From RGIG8748 sp045544515 (lineage in GTDB: Bacteria; Bacillota; Clostridia; UMGS1810): 64,000 nucleotides of DNA. The translations under genes and the position numbers were made by a program. The notes under the pieces are model-generated. The model did not search any database, was not told the DNA's origin, and worked only from the letters and a program-made list of their open reading frames with translations. The stretch is taken from assembly GCA_045544515.1 (NCBI GenBank), contig JAZPZD010000004.1, forward strand, positions 75,510 through 139,509, read 5' to 3'. Positions 43,820 through 52,001 of the stretch are shown in pieces; positions within the stretch are counted from its first letter, which is position 1, and each line of letters begins with the position of its first letter.

Positions 43820-44662
43820 ATGGATATTTTACTGTTTGTTCAAACTATAATAATGGGTATTGTCCAGGGTATAACGGAGTGGCTTCCCATAAGCAGCACC
43901 GGACACATGATACTCTTTGATGAGTTTATGAAGATGCAGGTGTCAGAAAAGTTTATGGAAACCTTTCTGGTTGTAATACAGTTTGGTTCGATACTTGCGG
44001 TGGTGTTCCTTTATTTTTCAAAGCTCAATCCTTTTACCTGCAAGGGTACGGATACAGACATAAAGCTTGTCGGCAACACATTTTTAAAACGGGATACACT
44101 CACTTTGTATTTAAAGGTCTTGGTAGGTGTCATTCCTGCAGCGGTAATAGGGCTTTTGTTTGAAGATAAAATCAACGAGATATTTTTTAATTCCTATGTT
44201 GTAAGTGTGGCACTTATAGTTTACGGTATAGCGTTTATAATCATAGAAAGAAGAAAAAAAGAGCCCAAGCATACAGATTTGGATGCCTTGTCGTACAAGA
44301 CGGCATTTTTAATCGGTATGTTCCAGATTTTAGCACTTATACCCGGAACCTCCCGAAGCGGTTCTACCATTTTAGGTGCGGTAATCATCGGTTGTTCCAG
44401 GTTTGTTGCGGCGGAGTTTTCTTTCTTCCTTGCAATACCCGTTATGCTCGGTGCAAGTGCACTAAAGCTCTTGAAAGCAGGCTTTGGGTTCACATTTGAG
44501 GAGTGGGGAGTGCTCATTGTTGGTATGGTTACTGCGTTTTTGGTTTCGGTAGCAGCAATCAAATTCCTGGTAGGATATATAAGAAAACACGATTTCAAAG
44601 GTTTTGGCTATTACAGAATAATACTTGGCGTAATATTGATAGCATACTTTGTTTTTGCATAA
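43820..44662 (+). CDS. uppP: Undecaprenyl-diphosphatase UppP (BacA)
   Basis: A 280-residue integral membrane phosphatase that recycles undecaprenyl pyrophosphate, the carrier for peptidoglycan and the polysaccharide in this window; it also confers bacitracin tolerance. The family motifs GIVQGITEWLPISSTGH and PGTSRSGSTI are intact. The ATG at 43820 follows AAGGAG. It is just after glnN and ends in a strong terminator. Confidence 0.96.
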   Translation: MDILLFVQTIIMGIVQGITEWLPISSTGHMILFDEFMKMQVSEKFMETFLVVIQFGSILAVVFLYFSKLNPFTCKGTDTDIKLVGNTFLKRDTLTLYLKVLVGVIPAAVIGLLFEDKINEIFFNSYVVSVALIVYGIAFIIIERRKKEPKHTDLDALSYKTAFLIGMFQILALIPGTSRSGSTILGAVIIGCSRFVAAEFSFFLAIPVMLGASALKLLKAGFGFTFEEWGVLIVGMVTAFLVSVAAIKFLVGYIRKHDFKGFGYYRIILGVILIAYFVFA

Positions 44663-44666
44663 AGAG

Positions 44667-44704
44667 AGCCGGTGCACTTTATAAAATGCACCGGCTTTTT
44701 GCTT
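44667..44704 (+). terminator. Intrinsic terminator after uppP
   Basis: A 10-bp GC-rich stem, AGCCGGTGCA with TGCACCGGCT, is followed by a T run. It lies between convergent uppP and queT. Confidence 0.9.
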
Positions 44705-44706
44705 TT

Positions 44707-45198
44707 TTAAAACAACTTGTTTTTGTGCTTTTGCACAGAATGGAAAAACAACATTCCCAAAACACCGCACGACAGTATTTCTCCTATACCAACCGTAAGA
44801 CACAAAAACCACATAGCATCATCAAGACCGTATACCTTGGATAATACAATAGGTATAATTATTGTATTGGAAACAATCGGTCCGATGGGAGTGAGCCACT
44901 TTGCCTTTGGCGACTTGATTTTGGAACAAAGATAGGTGATAATTGCACCTATAAGTGTTGCCAGAGAACCAAATACTATGTCCCACAGCATACAGCCGGT
45001 GACAATGTTTGATATAATGCACCCTGCAAAAAGTCCGTATATTGCATACGGTGTAAAGTATGGCAGGATTGTAAGTGCCTCACCCAAACGGATTTGAATA
45101 GCACCGCTTGACAATCCGAAAATTGAGGATACAAAGGTAAGGATAATATACATTGCCGCAATTATGGCACTGTATGATATCAGTCGTGTTTTTTTCAT
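44707..45198 (-). CDS. queT: QueT-type queuosine precursor transporter (ECF S component)
   Basis: A 163-residue membrane protein of the QueT/DUF988 family with about five helices. The sequence has ISYSAIIAAMYIILT, IQIRLGEALTILPYF and WLTPIGPIVSN. QueT proteins are the substrate-binding part of an ECF transporter for preQ0/preQ1 and are often under preQ1 riboswitches, matching the leader found here. The ATG has AAAGGAG ahead of it on the minus strand. Confidence 0.9.
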   Translation of the reverse strand: MKKTRLISYSAIIAAMYIILTFVSSIFGLSSGAIQIRLGEALTILPYFTPYAIYGLFAGCIISNIVTGCMLWDIVFGSLATLIGAIITYLCSKIKSPKAKWLTPIGPIVSNTIIIPIVLSKVYGLDDAMWFLCLTVGIGEILSCGVLGMLFFHSVQKHKNKLF

Positions 45199-45206
45199 AT
45201 TAAATT

Positions 45207-45250
45207 CTCCTTTAGTTTTGTTTTAAGTGAGGAAGGTCTCGAACTCACTT
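45207..45250 (-). promoter_or_regulatory. Candidate preQ1-I riboswitch before queT
   Basis: Reading the minus strand, a 7-bp stem AAGTGAG/CTCACTT closes a 12-base loop (TTCGAGACCTTC). It is followed by an A-rich tail AAAACAAAACTAAAGGAG that ends in the ribosome site. This layout matches the small class I preQ1 aptamer, with the tail folding back and hiding the Shine-Dalgarno when ligand is bound. It is supported by the downstream gene; not tested with a covariance model. Confidence 0.7.
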
Positions 45251-45258
45251 TTTTTATA

Positions 45259-46464
45259 TTATCTTATTATATGAACAGGAAGTCCGTCTTTATATTCCAC
45301 ATCCATTTCGCCTTGTATAAGCGGATATAGATAGTCCATAAATTTATCTGTTATATCATTGCCGTTTTCATTTATAAATTCGCTTGGAATTTTCTTTTCT
45401 TCGTTTGCTATTTTTGCTATATCTTTTGCAACGACTTGTACTTTGTAAGGGTTATCAGAAATCCTTTCGAAGCACATCATTTTGCCTCTTTCTCCGTTGA
45501 TTACCTCTTTTACGGCAGATGAGCCTATCATAAACGATTCTTCTATGTCTGTTTTTGATGCAATATGAGATGCACATCTTTGTGGTGTGTTTAGTTCTAT
45601 GCTTCTTACCTTAATTCCAAATTCTTTTTTAATCAGGGTTTCGAGGGTTTTTCCTACACCGCCGAGCTGCATATGACCGAATAAATCTTCTTTAAAAATT
45701 TCTGACTGTCCGGCAATATACTGACCGTGTTTGTTCTTGATACCCTCGGATACAGCTATGACAATATTTTTGCGTTTTTCCACCATATCTTTTACATCCT
45801 GCAAAAACTTCTGGATATCAAAGCTCACCTCCGGCAGATAAATAAGGTCCGGCGAAGAAATCCCCGTAAGTCTTGCAAGTGCTGATGATGCTGTAAGCCA
45901 TCCGGCATTTCTTCCCATTATTTCCACGATGGTTACGCTTTCAATATTGTAGCATCTTGCATCTCTTGTTACTTCGGCCAATGTCGAAGCAACATATTTT
46001 GCAGCACTGCCAAATCCGGGACAGTGGTCCGTGCCGGTAAGGTCGTTGTCAATGGTTTTGGGGACACCGATTACATTTATCTCCTCCAAAGCACATACAT
46101 CCTTTAGCTTGTATACGGTATCCATAGAATCATTTCCGCCTATGTAGCAAAAGTATCCTATGTTATTCTTCTTAAGAACATCTACAATTTTTGTTATATC
46201 CTCCGAGTTTTCGGATAGCTTGTATCTGCATGAGCCAAGATACGCTGAGGGAGTTTGTTTAAGGATTTTAAGGTTGTTTTCTCCTGCAAATATGTCATTA
46301 AGGTTCAAAAGATTTTCTTCCAGAACGCCTTTTATACCGTTTACACATCCGTATACTGTGCCTATTTTGTCGGATTTGATTGCTGCATCAATTACTCCGG
46401 CAAGTGTTGCATTAATTGCGGCTGTGGGGCCGCCTGATTGACCAACGAGTAAATTCTTTTTCAT
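45259..46464 (-). CDS. 6-phosphofructokinase, pyrophosphate-dependent type
   Basis: A 401-residue phosphofructokinase. Substrate-specificity positions read GGNDSMDT (Asp where ATP enzymes have Gly) and PKTIDND (Lys where ATP enzymes have Gly), both pointing to pyrophosphate as phosphate donor, though the usual first Asp of GGDD is Asn. It has MGRNAGWLT for fructose 6-phosphate. The ATG at 46464 with GGAGG ahead is preferred. It overlaps the CpXC gene in an ATGA. Confidence 0.88.
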   Translation of the reverse strand: MKKNLLVGQSGGPTAAINATLAGVIDAAIKSDKIGTVYGCVNGIKGVLEENLLNLNDIFAGENNLKILKQTPSAYLGSCRYKLSENSEDITKIVDVLKKNNIGYFCYIGGNDSMDTVYKLKDVCALEEINVIGVPKTIDNDLTGTDHCPGFGSAAKYVASTLAEVTRDARCYNIESVTIVEIMGRNAGWLTASSALARLTGISSPDLIYLPEVSFDIQKFLQDVKDMVEKRKNIVIAVSEGIKNKHGQYIAGQSEIFKEDLFGHMQLGGVGKTLETLIKKEFGIKVRSIELNTPQRCASHIASKTDIEESFMIGSSAVKEVINGERGKMMCFERISDNPYKVQVVAKDIAKIANEEKKIPSEFINENGNDITDKFMDYLYPLIQGEMDVEYKDGLPVHIIR

Positions 46465-47084
46465 ATTGTGTCCTCCATAGTTTTTATTGCCCAGCTTCTG
46501 TCTATTTTGTGCCATTCATACGGTTCAAGAGAAGTTTCCGGCATTGAGTTGTAAGCATCTTTGGGTATATATCTTGTTTCCAAAATGTTGTCTTTGTAAT
46601 CTCTGTAAGTAAATACGAGTCTATCATCTGTAATGTTTTCAAATGTTATGTAGTTGTCCGAAAGGTCCAAATCCTTGTAATCGTCAAAGAACTTTAGCTT
46701 CAAAAGTTCAATCTTGCCGTCGTCAAGCGACAAAGCAAAAATCCTGGCTTTTTCTGCGGCATCCATCGCATAGGTGCACCTTCTCAGATTCCATTTGCCG
46801 CACTTGGTTATTTCCAAAGCTCTTTTTAAAGAAGTGATATTAAGGATTTGTTCGTTTTTAAAAGAGGAACACAGCAAAAACCTGTTTGTATGCGAATACA
46901 TCAAAATCGGTGTTTCAAATGTAAATTCTGTTTTGCAGCTGGGACAGGTTATTCTGTTAATCAGTCCGGACATACACGATGGGTCTGCGTCTGTGTCAAA
47001 TTCGTTTTGCACAAATGCGTATTTAAAAAAGTATGTATCACATTCCTCGCACAGTATTTCGCTGTCCGGCAAAAAAACAGACAC
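46461..47084 (-). CDS. CpXC domain zinc-ribbon protein
   Basis: A 207-residue protein with two Cys pairs, CEEC (about 12-15) and CPSC (about 48-51), which form a zinc ribbon of the CpXC type, then an alpha/beta region without known motifs. CpXC proteins are of unknown function. The GTG start at 47084 follows GAGGTGG with a tight 4-base spacer. It is first in an operon with PFK (4-base overlap) and queT. Confidence 0.75.
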   Translation of the reverse strand: MSVFLPDSEILCEECDTYFFKYAFVQNEFDTDADPSCMSGLINRITCPSCKTEFTFETPILMYSHTNRFLLCSSFKNEQILNITSLKRALEITKCGKWNLRRCTYAMDAAEKARIFALSLDDGKIELLKLKFFDDYKDLDLSDNYITFENITDDRLVFTYRDYKDNILETRYIPKDAYNSMPETSLEPYEWHKIDRSWAIKTMEDTI

Positions 47085-47122
47085 ACAACCACCTCATTAG
47101 CTAAAATAATCAATATAAAAGC

Positions 47123-47151
47123 ATTATACCAAAAAAGTGCACCTAGTTCAA
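47123..47151 (-). promoter_or_regulatory. Promoter for the CpXC-PFK-queT operon
   Basis: On the minus strand, TTGAAC (47146-47151), 17-base spacer, TATAAT (47123-47128), with an extended -10 (TGG). Confidence 0.75.
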
Positions 47152-47181
47152 CAATAATTAGAGTAAATTTCGCTTTTTCTA

Positions 47182-47210
47182 TTGAAAAATGTTAAAAAAT
47201 AAGTTATACT
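47182..47210 (+). promoter_or_regulatory. glyA promoter
   Basis: TTGAAA (47182-47187), 17 bases, TATACT (47205-47210), about 30 bases before the glyA ATG, divergent from the CpXC operon promoter. Confidence 0.7.
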
Positions 47211-47241
47211 GTAGTAAAGTGTTAAAAGGAGGATTATACCA

Positions 47242-48480
47242 ATGTACAGTACAGAAGAAATAAGAAAGATAGATGCAGAGGTTGCAGATGCAATCGAGGC
47301 AGAAGTATCCAGACAAAGAAACAAGATAGAACTCATTGCCAGCGAGAACTTTGTAAGTAACGCTGTAATCGAAGCAATGGGCACACCTCTTACAAATAAA
47401 TATGCGGAAGGATATCCGGGAAAGCGTTATTACGGCGGATGTGAAAATGTCGATGTTGTAGAAAGCATTGCTATAGAAAGAGCCAAAGAACTCTTTGGTG
47501 CAGAGCATGCCAATGTACAGCCGCACTCGGGTGCACAGGCTAATATGGCAGTGTTTTTTGCTGTGTTAAATCCCGGAGATACCGTGCTTAGTATGAGCCT
47601 TGCACACGGAGGCCATTTAAGTCACGGAAGCCCGGTAAATATGAGTGGTAAATACTTCAATATTGTTCCTTACGGAGTAGAAGAAGGAACTTCTGTTGTA
47701 GACTATGACAAAATCAGACAAATTGCTCTGGAGTGTAAGCCAAAACTAATCGTTGCTGGTGCAAGTGCATATCCCAGAACACTCGACTTTAAAAAGTTTT
47801 CTGATATAGCCAAGGAGGTTGGTGCATATCTTATGGTAGATATTGCACATATATCCGGTCTTGTTGCAGCAGGACTTCATCCGAGCCCTGTTCCGTATGC
47901 GGACTTTGTAACAACAACTACCCACAAGACCTTAAGAGGTCCCAGAGGCGGTCTTATCCTTTGCAAAGAGGAACACGCAAAAGCTGTTGACAAGGCAGTT
48001 TTCCCCGGTATTCAGGGCGGTCCTCTTATGCACATTATCGCAGCAAAGGCTGTATGCTTTAAAGAGGCTCTTTCTGATGAGTTCAAGGTTTATCAGCAAA
48101 ACATAGTAAACAATGCAAAGGCACTTAGCCTTGCCCTTATGGACAATGGTTTCGACCTCGTTTCCGGAGGTACAGATAACCACCTTATGCTTCTTGATTT
48201 AAGAAATATGCCCATAACAGGCAAAGAGGCAGAGCATATGCTCGACGAAGTCGGCATTACCGCAAACAAGAATGCAATTCCCTTTGACCCCGAAAAGCCG
48301 TTTGTTACAAGCGGTGTTCGTATAGGAACACCTGCCGTAACCTCACGCGGTATGAAGGAAGAAGATATGAAAGAGATTGCAAGCCTTATAGCACTTACAC
48401 TCAAGGATTTTGAAAATAACAAAGAAGAAGTTAAGTTAAGAGTTCAGGCTCTTTGCGATAAATATCCCTTATACAAATAA
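47242..48480 (+). CDS. glyA: Serine hydroxymethyltransferase
   Basis: A 412-residue PLP enzyme that converts serine and tetrahydrofolate to glycine and methylene-THF, the one-carbon donor used by ThyX. It has NKYAEGYPGKRYYGG, QPHSGAQAN, the Schiff-base Lys in TTTHKTLRGPRGG (about 226) and VRIGTPAVTSRG. GGAGGAT precedes the ATG. It is followed 14 bases later by rarA. Confidence 0.97.
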   Translation: MYSTEEIRKIDAEVADAIEAEVSRQRNKIELIASENFVSNAVIEAMGTPLTNKYAEGYPGKRYYGGCENVDVVESIAIERAKELFGAEHANVQPHSGAQANMAVFFAVLNPGDTVLSMSLAHGGHLSHGSPVNMSGKYFNIVPYGVEEGTSVVDYDKIRQIALECKPKLIVAGASAYPRTLDFKKFSDIAKEVGAYLMVDIAHISGLVAAGLHPSPVPYADFVTTTTHKTLRGPRGGLILCKEEHAKAVDKAVFPGIQGGPLMHIIAAKAVCFKEALSDEFKVYQQNIVNNAKALSLALMDNGFDLVSGGTDNHLMLLDLRNMPITGKEAEHMLDEVGITANKNAIPFDPEKPFVTSGVRIGTPAVTSRGMKEEDMKEIASLIALTLKDFENNKEEVKLRVQALCDKYPLYK

Positions 48481-48494
48481 TCGGAGGCAGAAAA

Positions 48495-49763
48495 TTGAAG
48501 CCGTTAGCAGACTATATAAGACCTCAAAGCTTGCAAGAGGTTGTAGGACAGCAGCATATAATAGGCGAGGGCAGGCTACTTACCAATATCATAGAGGCGG
48601 GCGAGGTTCCCAATATGATATTCTATGGCCCCTCGGGCACCGGGAAGACAACAGTTGCCAATATTTGTGCTTCTCTCACTTCGAAGAAACTATTTAAGCT
48701 AAATGCAACCACCGCATCTTTGAAAGATATTCGTGAGGTTGCCGCATCAATAGACGATATCGAAGGCAGAGGCGGAGTTTTGCTATATCTTGATGAAATA
48801 CAGAACTTCAACAAAAAGCAGCAGCAATCTCTGCTCGAATATATAGAAAACGGCTCAATTACTCTTATTGCCAGTACTACCGAAAACCCTTATTTTTATG
48901 TTTATAATGCCATTCTTTCCAGATGCAGCGTTATCGAATTTAAGCCTGTTTTGGCAGAGGATATTGTCCCTGCATTAGTAAGGGCGATTGATATTTCTGA
49001 AGGCTTGTATCAGGGAAGAAAAATCAATGCAGATGAGGATGTGCTTTTGCAAATAGCAACATCAGCATACGGCGATGTAAGAAAGGCCATCACGATACTC
49101 GAAATGTGTATCAAGGCTTCTATGACTTTTGATGGGGATGTAACCATTAACTCTGATACGGTGGTTTCTGTTACACAAAAGAGCAGCTTTGCTTTTGACA
49201 GGGACGGCGACAGTCACTACGATGTGTTAAGTGCCTTCCAAAAGTCTATAAGAGGCTCGGACCCGGATGCAGCTATTCACTATCTTGCAAGGCTTATCGA
49301 AGGCGGCGACCTTATATCCATTTGCCGCAGACTTCTTGTAATAAGTGCAGAGGATATAGGCCTTAGTTATCCCAACGCCATCGCTGTTACCAAGGCGTGT
49401 GTGGATGCTGCTATGCAGCTCGGATTTCCGGAGGCGAGGATACCTCTTGCGGAGGCGGTTATTTTTCTTGCGTCAATGCCAAAGTCCAATTCGGCAGTAT
49501 GTGCAATAGACGCTGCACTATCCGATATACGAAGCGGCAATGCCGGAGAAATCCCCGCACATCTCAAAGACGGTCATTACGGCGGAGCAGAGAAACTCGG
49601 CAGAGCACAAGGATACAAATATCCGCACAGCTATCCTAATTCGTATGTAAAGCAGCAGTATCTTCCGGACAATCTTGTAGACAAGAAGTATTATACACCG
49701 GGAGATAACAAGACAGAAAATGCAGTCAAAACCTATTTGAACAAACTGAAATCAGAAACATAA
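48495..49763 (+). CDS. rarA: Replication-associated recombination protein RarA (MgsA)
   Basis: A 422-residue AAA+ ATPase related to clamp loaders that acts at stalled replication forks. It starts KPLADYIRPQSLQEVVGQ, with Walker A GPSGTGKTT (about 40), Walker B LLYLDEIQNFNK, sensor TTENPYF, and the MgsA C-terminal tetramer domain (AIHYLARLIEGGD, YKYPHSYPN). TTG start at 48495 behind TCGGAGG. Confidence 0.95.
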   Translation: MKPLADYIRPQSLQEVVGQQHIIGEGRLLTNIIEAGEVPNMIFYGPSGTGKTTVANICASLTSKKLFKLNATTASLKDIREVAASIDDIEGRGGVLLYLDEIQNFNKKQQQSLLEYIENGSITLIASTTENPYFYVYNAILSRCSVIEFKPVLAEDIVPALVRAIDISEGLYQGRKINADEDVLLQIATSAYGDVRKAITILEMCIKASMTFDGDVTINSDTVVSVTQKSSFAFDRDGDSHYDVLSAFQKSIRGSDPDAAIHYLARLIEGGDLISICRRLLVISAEDIGLSYPNAIAVTKACVDAAMQLGFPEARIPLAEAVIFLASMPKSNSAVCAIDAALSDIRSGNAGEIPAHLKDGHYGGAEKLGRAQGYKYPHSYPNSYVKQQYLPDNLVDKKYYTPGDNKTENAVKTYLNKLKSET

Positions 49764-49787
49764 TATAAAATAACGGAGGTTAATATT

Positions 49788-50135
49788 ATGAATAATGAAG
49801 TTATCGAAAAGGTAAAAAAAGCAGTATCAAAAACCGCAAGAAAAGCGGTAAAAATCTCGGGTGATGCCTTAGATTTTACCAAAATCAAACTCAAGATAGC
49901 AGAGCTCAATGCAAAGCTCGATGAAAAATATGCAGCGATTGGTATGGCCGTATACGAAGGAAATGATAGTGAAGAAATAGACAAAATCTGCGAGGATATA
50001 TCCGATTTGAGAGAAGAGATTAATGAGCTCAAAATCAAACTTGCAGAATACAAAAACAAGAAGACCTGTACTGTCTGCGGCAAAGCAGCAGATAAGGATG
50101 CTTCTTTCTGCCAGTATTGCGGAACAGAATTCTAA
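49788..50135 (+). CDS. Zinc-ribbon protein with helical N-terminus
   Basis: A 115-residue protein. Residues 1-85 form a charged helical region likely to be a coiled coil (IKLKIAELNAKLDEKYAAIG and DISDLREEINELKIKLAEY). Residues 92-115 carry a zinc ribbon with CTVCGK and CQYCG. No specific function is recognised; similar small proteins are common in Clostridia. GGAGGT precedes the ATG. Confidence 0.8.
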   Translation: MNNEVIEKVKKAVSKTARKAVKISGDALDFTKIKLKIAELNAKLDEKYAAIGMAVYEGNDSEEIDKICEDISDLREEINELKIKLAEYKNKKTCTVCGKAADKDASFCQYCGTEF

Positions 50136-50181
50136 ATTCTGCTTTGTTGGCAAAAATTGTGATACAGTAATATATTAAATA

Positions 50182-50291
50182 TTCTTCGGGGCGAGGTGCA
50201 ATTCCTCACCGGCGGTAAAGCCCGCGAGCCTTTTTTGGTTGATTTGGTTAGTTTCCAAAGCCGACAGTTATAGTCTGGATGATAGAAGAAA
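50182..50291 (+). promoter_or_regulatory. FMN riboswitch (RFN element)
   Basis: All conserved blocks are present: GGGGCGAGGTG, TTCCTCACCGGCGGTAAAG, CCCGCGAG, TTGGTTGATTTGGT, TTTCCAAAGCCGACAGT, AGTCTGGATG and GAAGAA, with P1 formed by TTCTTC/GAAGAA. FMN binding would allow the terminator just downstream to form and shut off ribU. Confidence 0.96.
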
Positions 50292-50306
50292 TCAAAATGT
50301 TTTTTG

Positions 50307-50337
50307 CACCCCGAAGCTATTTTCGGGGTGTTTTTTT
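50307..50337 (+). terminator. Expression-platform terminator of the FMN riboswitch
   Basis: A 9-bp stem, CACCCCGAA with TTCGGGGTG, is followed by seven T residues. Its left arm can also pair with TTCGGGG at 50185-50191 in the aptamer, giving a possible antiterminator. Confidence 0.9.
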
Positions 50338-50368
50338 GCACTTACATTATTTATGGGAGATGTTTTAT

Positions 50369-50956
50369 ATGAAAAATTCAAATCTTAACACAGCAGTAAG
50401 GATAGCGATGCTTACGGCAGTTGCTACAATTTTGTTTCTGATAAAAGTACCGCTTGTCTTTATTGCACCGCCGTTTTATGAGCTCGATTTGAGCTCGGTT
50501 GCTTCTCTTATAGGTTCTTTTGCTATGGGACCTCTTGCCGGAGTTATTATCGAACTTCTTAAAAATCTTATCAACCTCATCATCGACGGCAGTATTACCG
50601 GTGGAATAGGCGAGCTTTCCAACTTTGTAACAGCGTGTGCCTTTGTTCTTCCGGCATCCATCATTTACAATAGGAACAAGACAAAAAAGAGTGCACTTAT
50701 TGGTCTGGTATGCGGTATTGCCGCTATGACACTTTTTGGATATATAAGCAATACCTATGTAATGATACCTGCGTATTCAAAGGCACTAAATCTGCCGATA
50801 GAAGTGATTGTTTCTATGGGTACCAAAATCCACAAATCAGTTAATTCTGTAAACGACCTCGTGCTTTTGTGTGTTGTTCCGTTTAATATTATTAAAGGAG
50901 TAGTCGTTTCCTTTGTAACTTTTGTCCTCTACAAAAAGATAAGGAAAATACTGTAA
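50369..50956 (+). CDS. ribU: Riboflavin transporter RibU (ECF S component)
   Basis: A 195-residue membrane protein with about six helices. AIRMAML-like start (AVRIAMLTAVATILFLI), the riboflavin-binding region LDLSSVASLIGSFAMGP and ELLKNLINLII match RibU. Control by an FMN riboswitch agrees. It needs an ECF module encoded elsewhere. The ATG at 50369 follows GGGAGA. Confidence 0.93.
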   Translation: MKNSNLNTAVRIAMLTAVATILFLIKVPLVFIAPPFYELDLSSVASLIGSFAMGPLAGVIIELLKNLINLIIDGSITGGIGELSNFVTACAFVLPASIIYNRNKTKKSALIGLVCGIAAMTLFGYISNTYVMIPAYSKALNLPIEVIVSMGTKIHKSVNSVNDLVLLCVVPFNIIKGVVVSFVTFVLYKKIRKIL

Positions 50957-50979
50957 CTAACTTCAAAACGCCAAAAAAT

Positions 50980-51069
50980 AAGAGCCTAAATTTTGCATTA
51001 TACAAGCTCCATTTGAAGCTTTTTCCGGTTGTCTGCCGGACCAAACAAAATGCAAATATTTAGGCTCTT
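50980..51069 (-). terminator. Long branched hairpin between ribU and the DUF1540 gene
   Basis: The outer arms (50980-51000 and 51049-51069) pair over about 20 bases with one bulge around AAGAGCCTAAAT. Between them lie two small hairpins, AAGCT/AGCTT and TCCGG/CCGGA, making a three-way junction. On the minus strand it is followed by ATTTTTT, so it best terminates the DUF1540 transcript and may stop ribU as well. Confidence 0.7.
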
Positions 51070-51076
51070 TGGTTAA

Positions 51077-51256
51077 TTATAAGTCCTTCTTAGGTTTGAA
51101 GGACTCACAATCTGTACACTCAATCACTGTAGGATTAGCTTCGTGAGTTCCTACGGTTATTTTTTCAAGTGTACAATAGTTCTGACCGGTACAGTGGTAT
51201 TCGCACTGAGTCACGGTACATCCGATAGATTTGTTCGGATTGCTGCAATTTCCCAT
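51077..51256 (-). CDS. DUF1540 domain protein
   Basis: A 59-residue protein with the Cys-rich DUF1540 pattern: GCTVTQCEYHC, NYCTLEKI, then GTHEANPT and ECTDCESF, eight cysteines in all including the N-terminal one. The Cys spacing suggests metal binding. Common in spore-forming Clostridia, of unknown function. The ATG at 51256 follows GGAGGT on the minus strand. It is easily missed because it is short and lies opposite a longer spurious frame. Confidence 0.88.
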   Translation of the reverse strand: MGNCSNPNKSIGCTVTQCEYHCTGQNYCTLEKITVGTHEANPTVIECTDCESFKPKKDL

Positions 51257-51386
51257 TTTCTGTTACCTCCGGATTTTAGTGCATCAAAAAGTTTAAACTT
51301 GATTTGCTGCAACAGTATTATTGCACCAAGAAAAATTTTTATGCATATATAAATTCAAAAACTCTCAAAATAATTGTAATTTATGC

Positions 51387-51415
51387 TTGCATTTGCAAGA
51401 TAAAAATACTATAAT
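51387..51415 (+). promoter_or_regulatory. Promoter of the DUF1858 gene
   Basis: TTGCAT (51387-51392), 17 bases, TATAAT (51410-51415). The rest of the 51,257-51,448 gap contains no gene. Confidence 0.7.
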
Positions 51416-51448
51416 ATTATTATACAATTAGCAAAGGAGAGATTTTAA

Positions 51449-51652
51449 ATGGCATCAGTTACAAAGGATACAATCATTATTGATGTTTTAAGAATGGACC
51501 AAGGAACAGCACCTTTCTTCCTCGAAATAGGTATGCACTGTCTTGGATGTCCTTCTGCAAGCGGCGAGTCTATCGCAGAGGCTTGTGCAGTTCACGGTGT
51601 GGATGCAGACGAGCTCGTAAACAAGCTCAATGATTATCTTAAAGATAAATAA
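51449..51652 (+). CDS. DUF1858 domain (redox disulfide-like) protein
   Basis: A 67-residue protein with TIIIDVLRMDQGTAPFFLE and the CLGCPSASGESIAEAC segment, typical of DUF1858, also named the hybrid-cluster-protein-associated redox disulfide domain. The CxxC could be redox active or bind iron. Monocistronic, with its own promoter and a palindromic terminator. Confidence 0.88.
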   Translation: MASVTKDTIIIDVLRMDQGTAPFFLEIGMHCLGCPSASGESIAEACAVHGVDADELVNKLNDYLKDK

Positions 51653-51661
51653 TCAACATAA

Positions 51662-51978
51662 AGAAATCTGCAAAGTATTTTGCAGATTTCTTAGACTGTC
51701 GTAAAAGAACGCACCGCAAAGTGAATATAAAAAATTTAAAGCTTATTAGTAAGGGATATTACAATCATTACTGATGAGCTTTTTCATTTATGTAGCTTTT
51801 GTCATAAATGCCAAAAGCCAGTATTTTATACACTTTGCTTACTTCGTCATCGCTCATTGCCGTACTTTTGTACTGCCTGCTTCGCGCTTCCTCGTCTGCG
51901 TCCATTTTCGTTCGTCTCCTCAGCGTGTCGATTTTATCGACACGCTGAGAAATCTGCAAAGTGTTTTGCAGATTTCTT
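51662..51978. repeat. MITE-like segment bounded by two copies of a 31-base palindrome
   Basis: The palindrome AGAAATCTGCAAAGT plus its mirror half occurs at 51662-51692 and again at 51948-51978, differing at one loop base. The second is fused to a 13-bp hairpin (51920-51948, TCAGCGTGTCGAT and complement). The first copy doubles as the terminator of the DUF1858 gene. Between them is only a small minus-strand frame (51768-51905). The layout suggests a small non-autonomous repeat element. This covers most of the otherwise gene-free stretch to 52,102. Confidence 0.5.
51768..51905 (-). other. Small open frame inside the repeat-bounded segment
   Basis: A 45-residue frame (MDADEEARSRQ start, then MSDDEVSKVYKIL) preceded by GGAG 9 bases before the ATG and by the 51920-51948 hairpin. 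It is hydrophilic, charged and matches no family known to me. It could be a real small protein, or a by-product of a repeated DNA element. Confidence 0.3.
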
Positions 51979-52001
51979 TTATTAAATTTACATAAAAAAC
52001 A

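Noticed and set aside
51143..51352. A 69-codon plus-strand frame
   Set aside because: It is the complement of the DUF1540 gene, whose cysteine pattern and ribosome site are convincing on the other strand.
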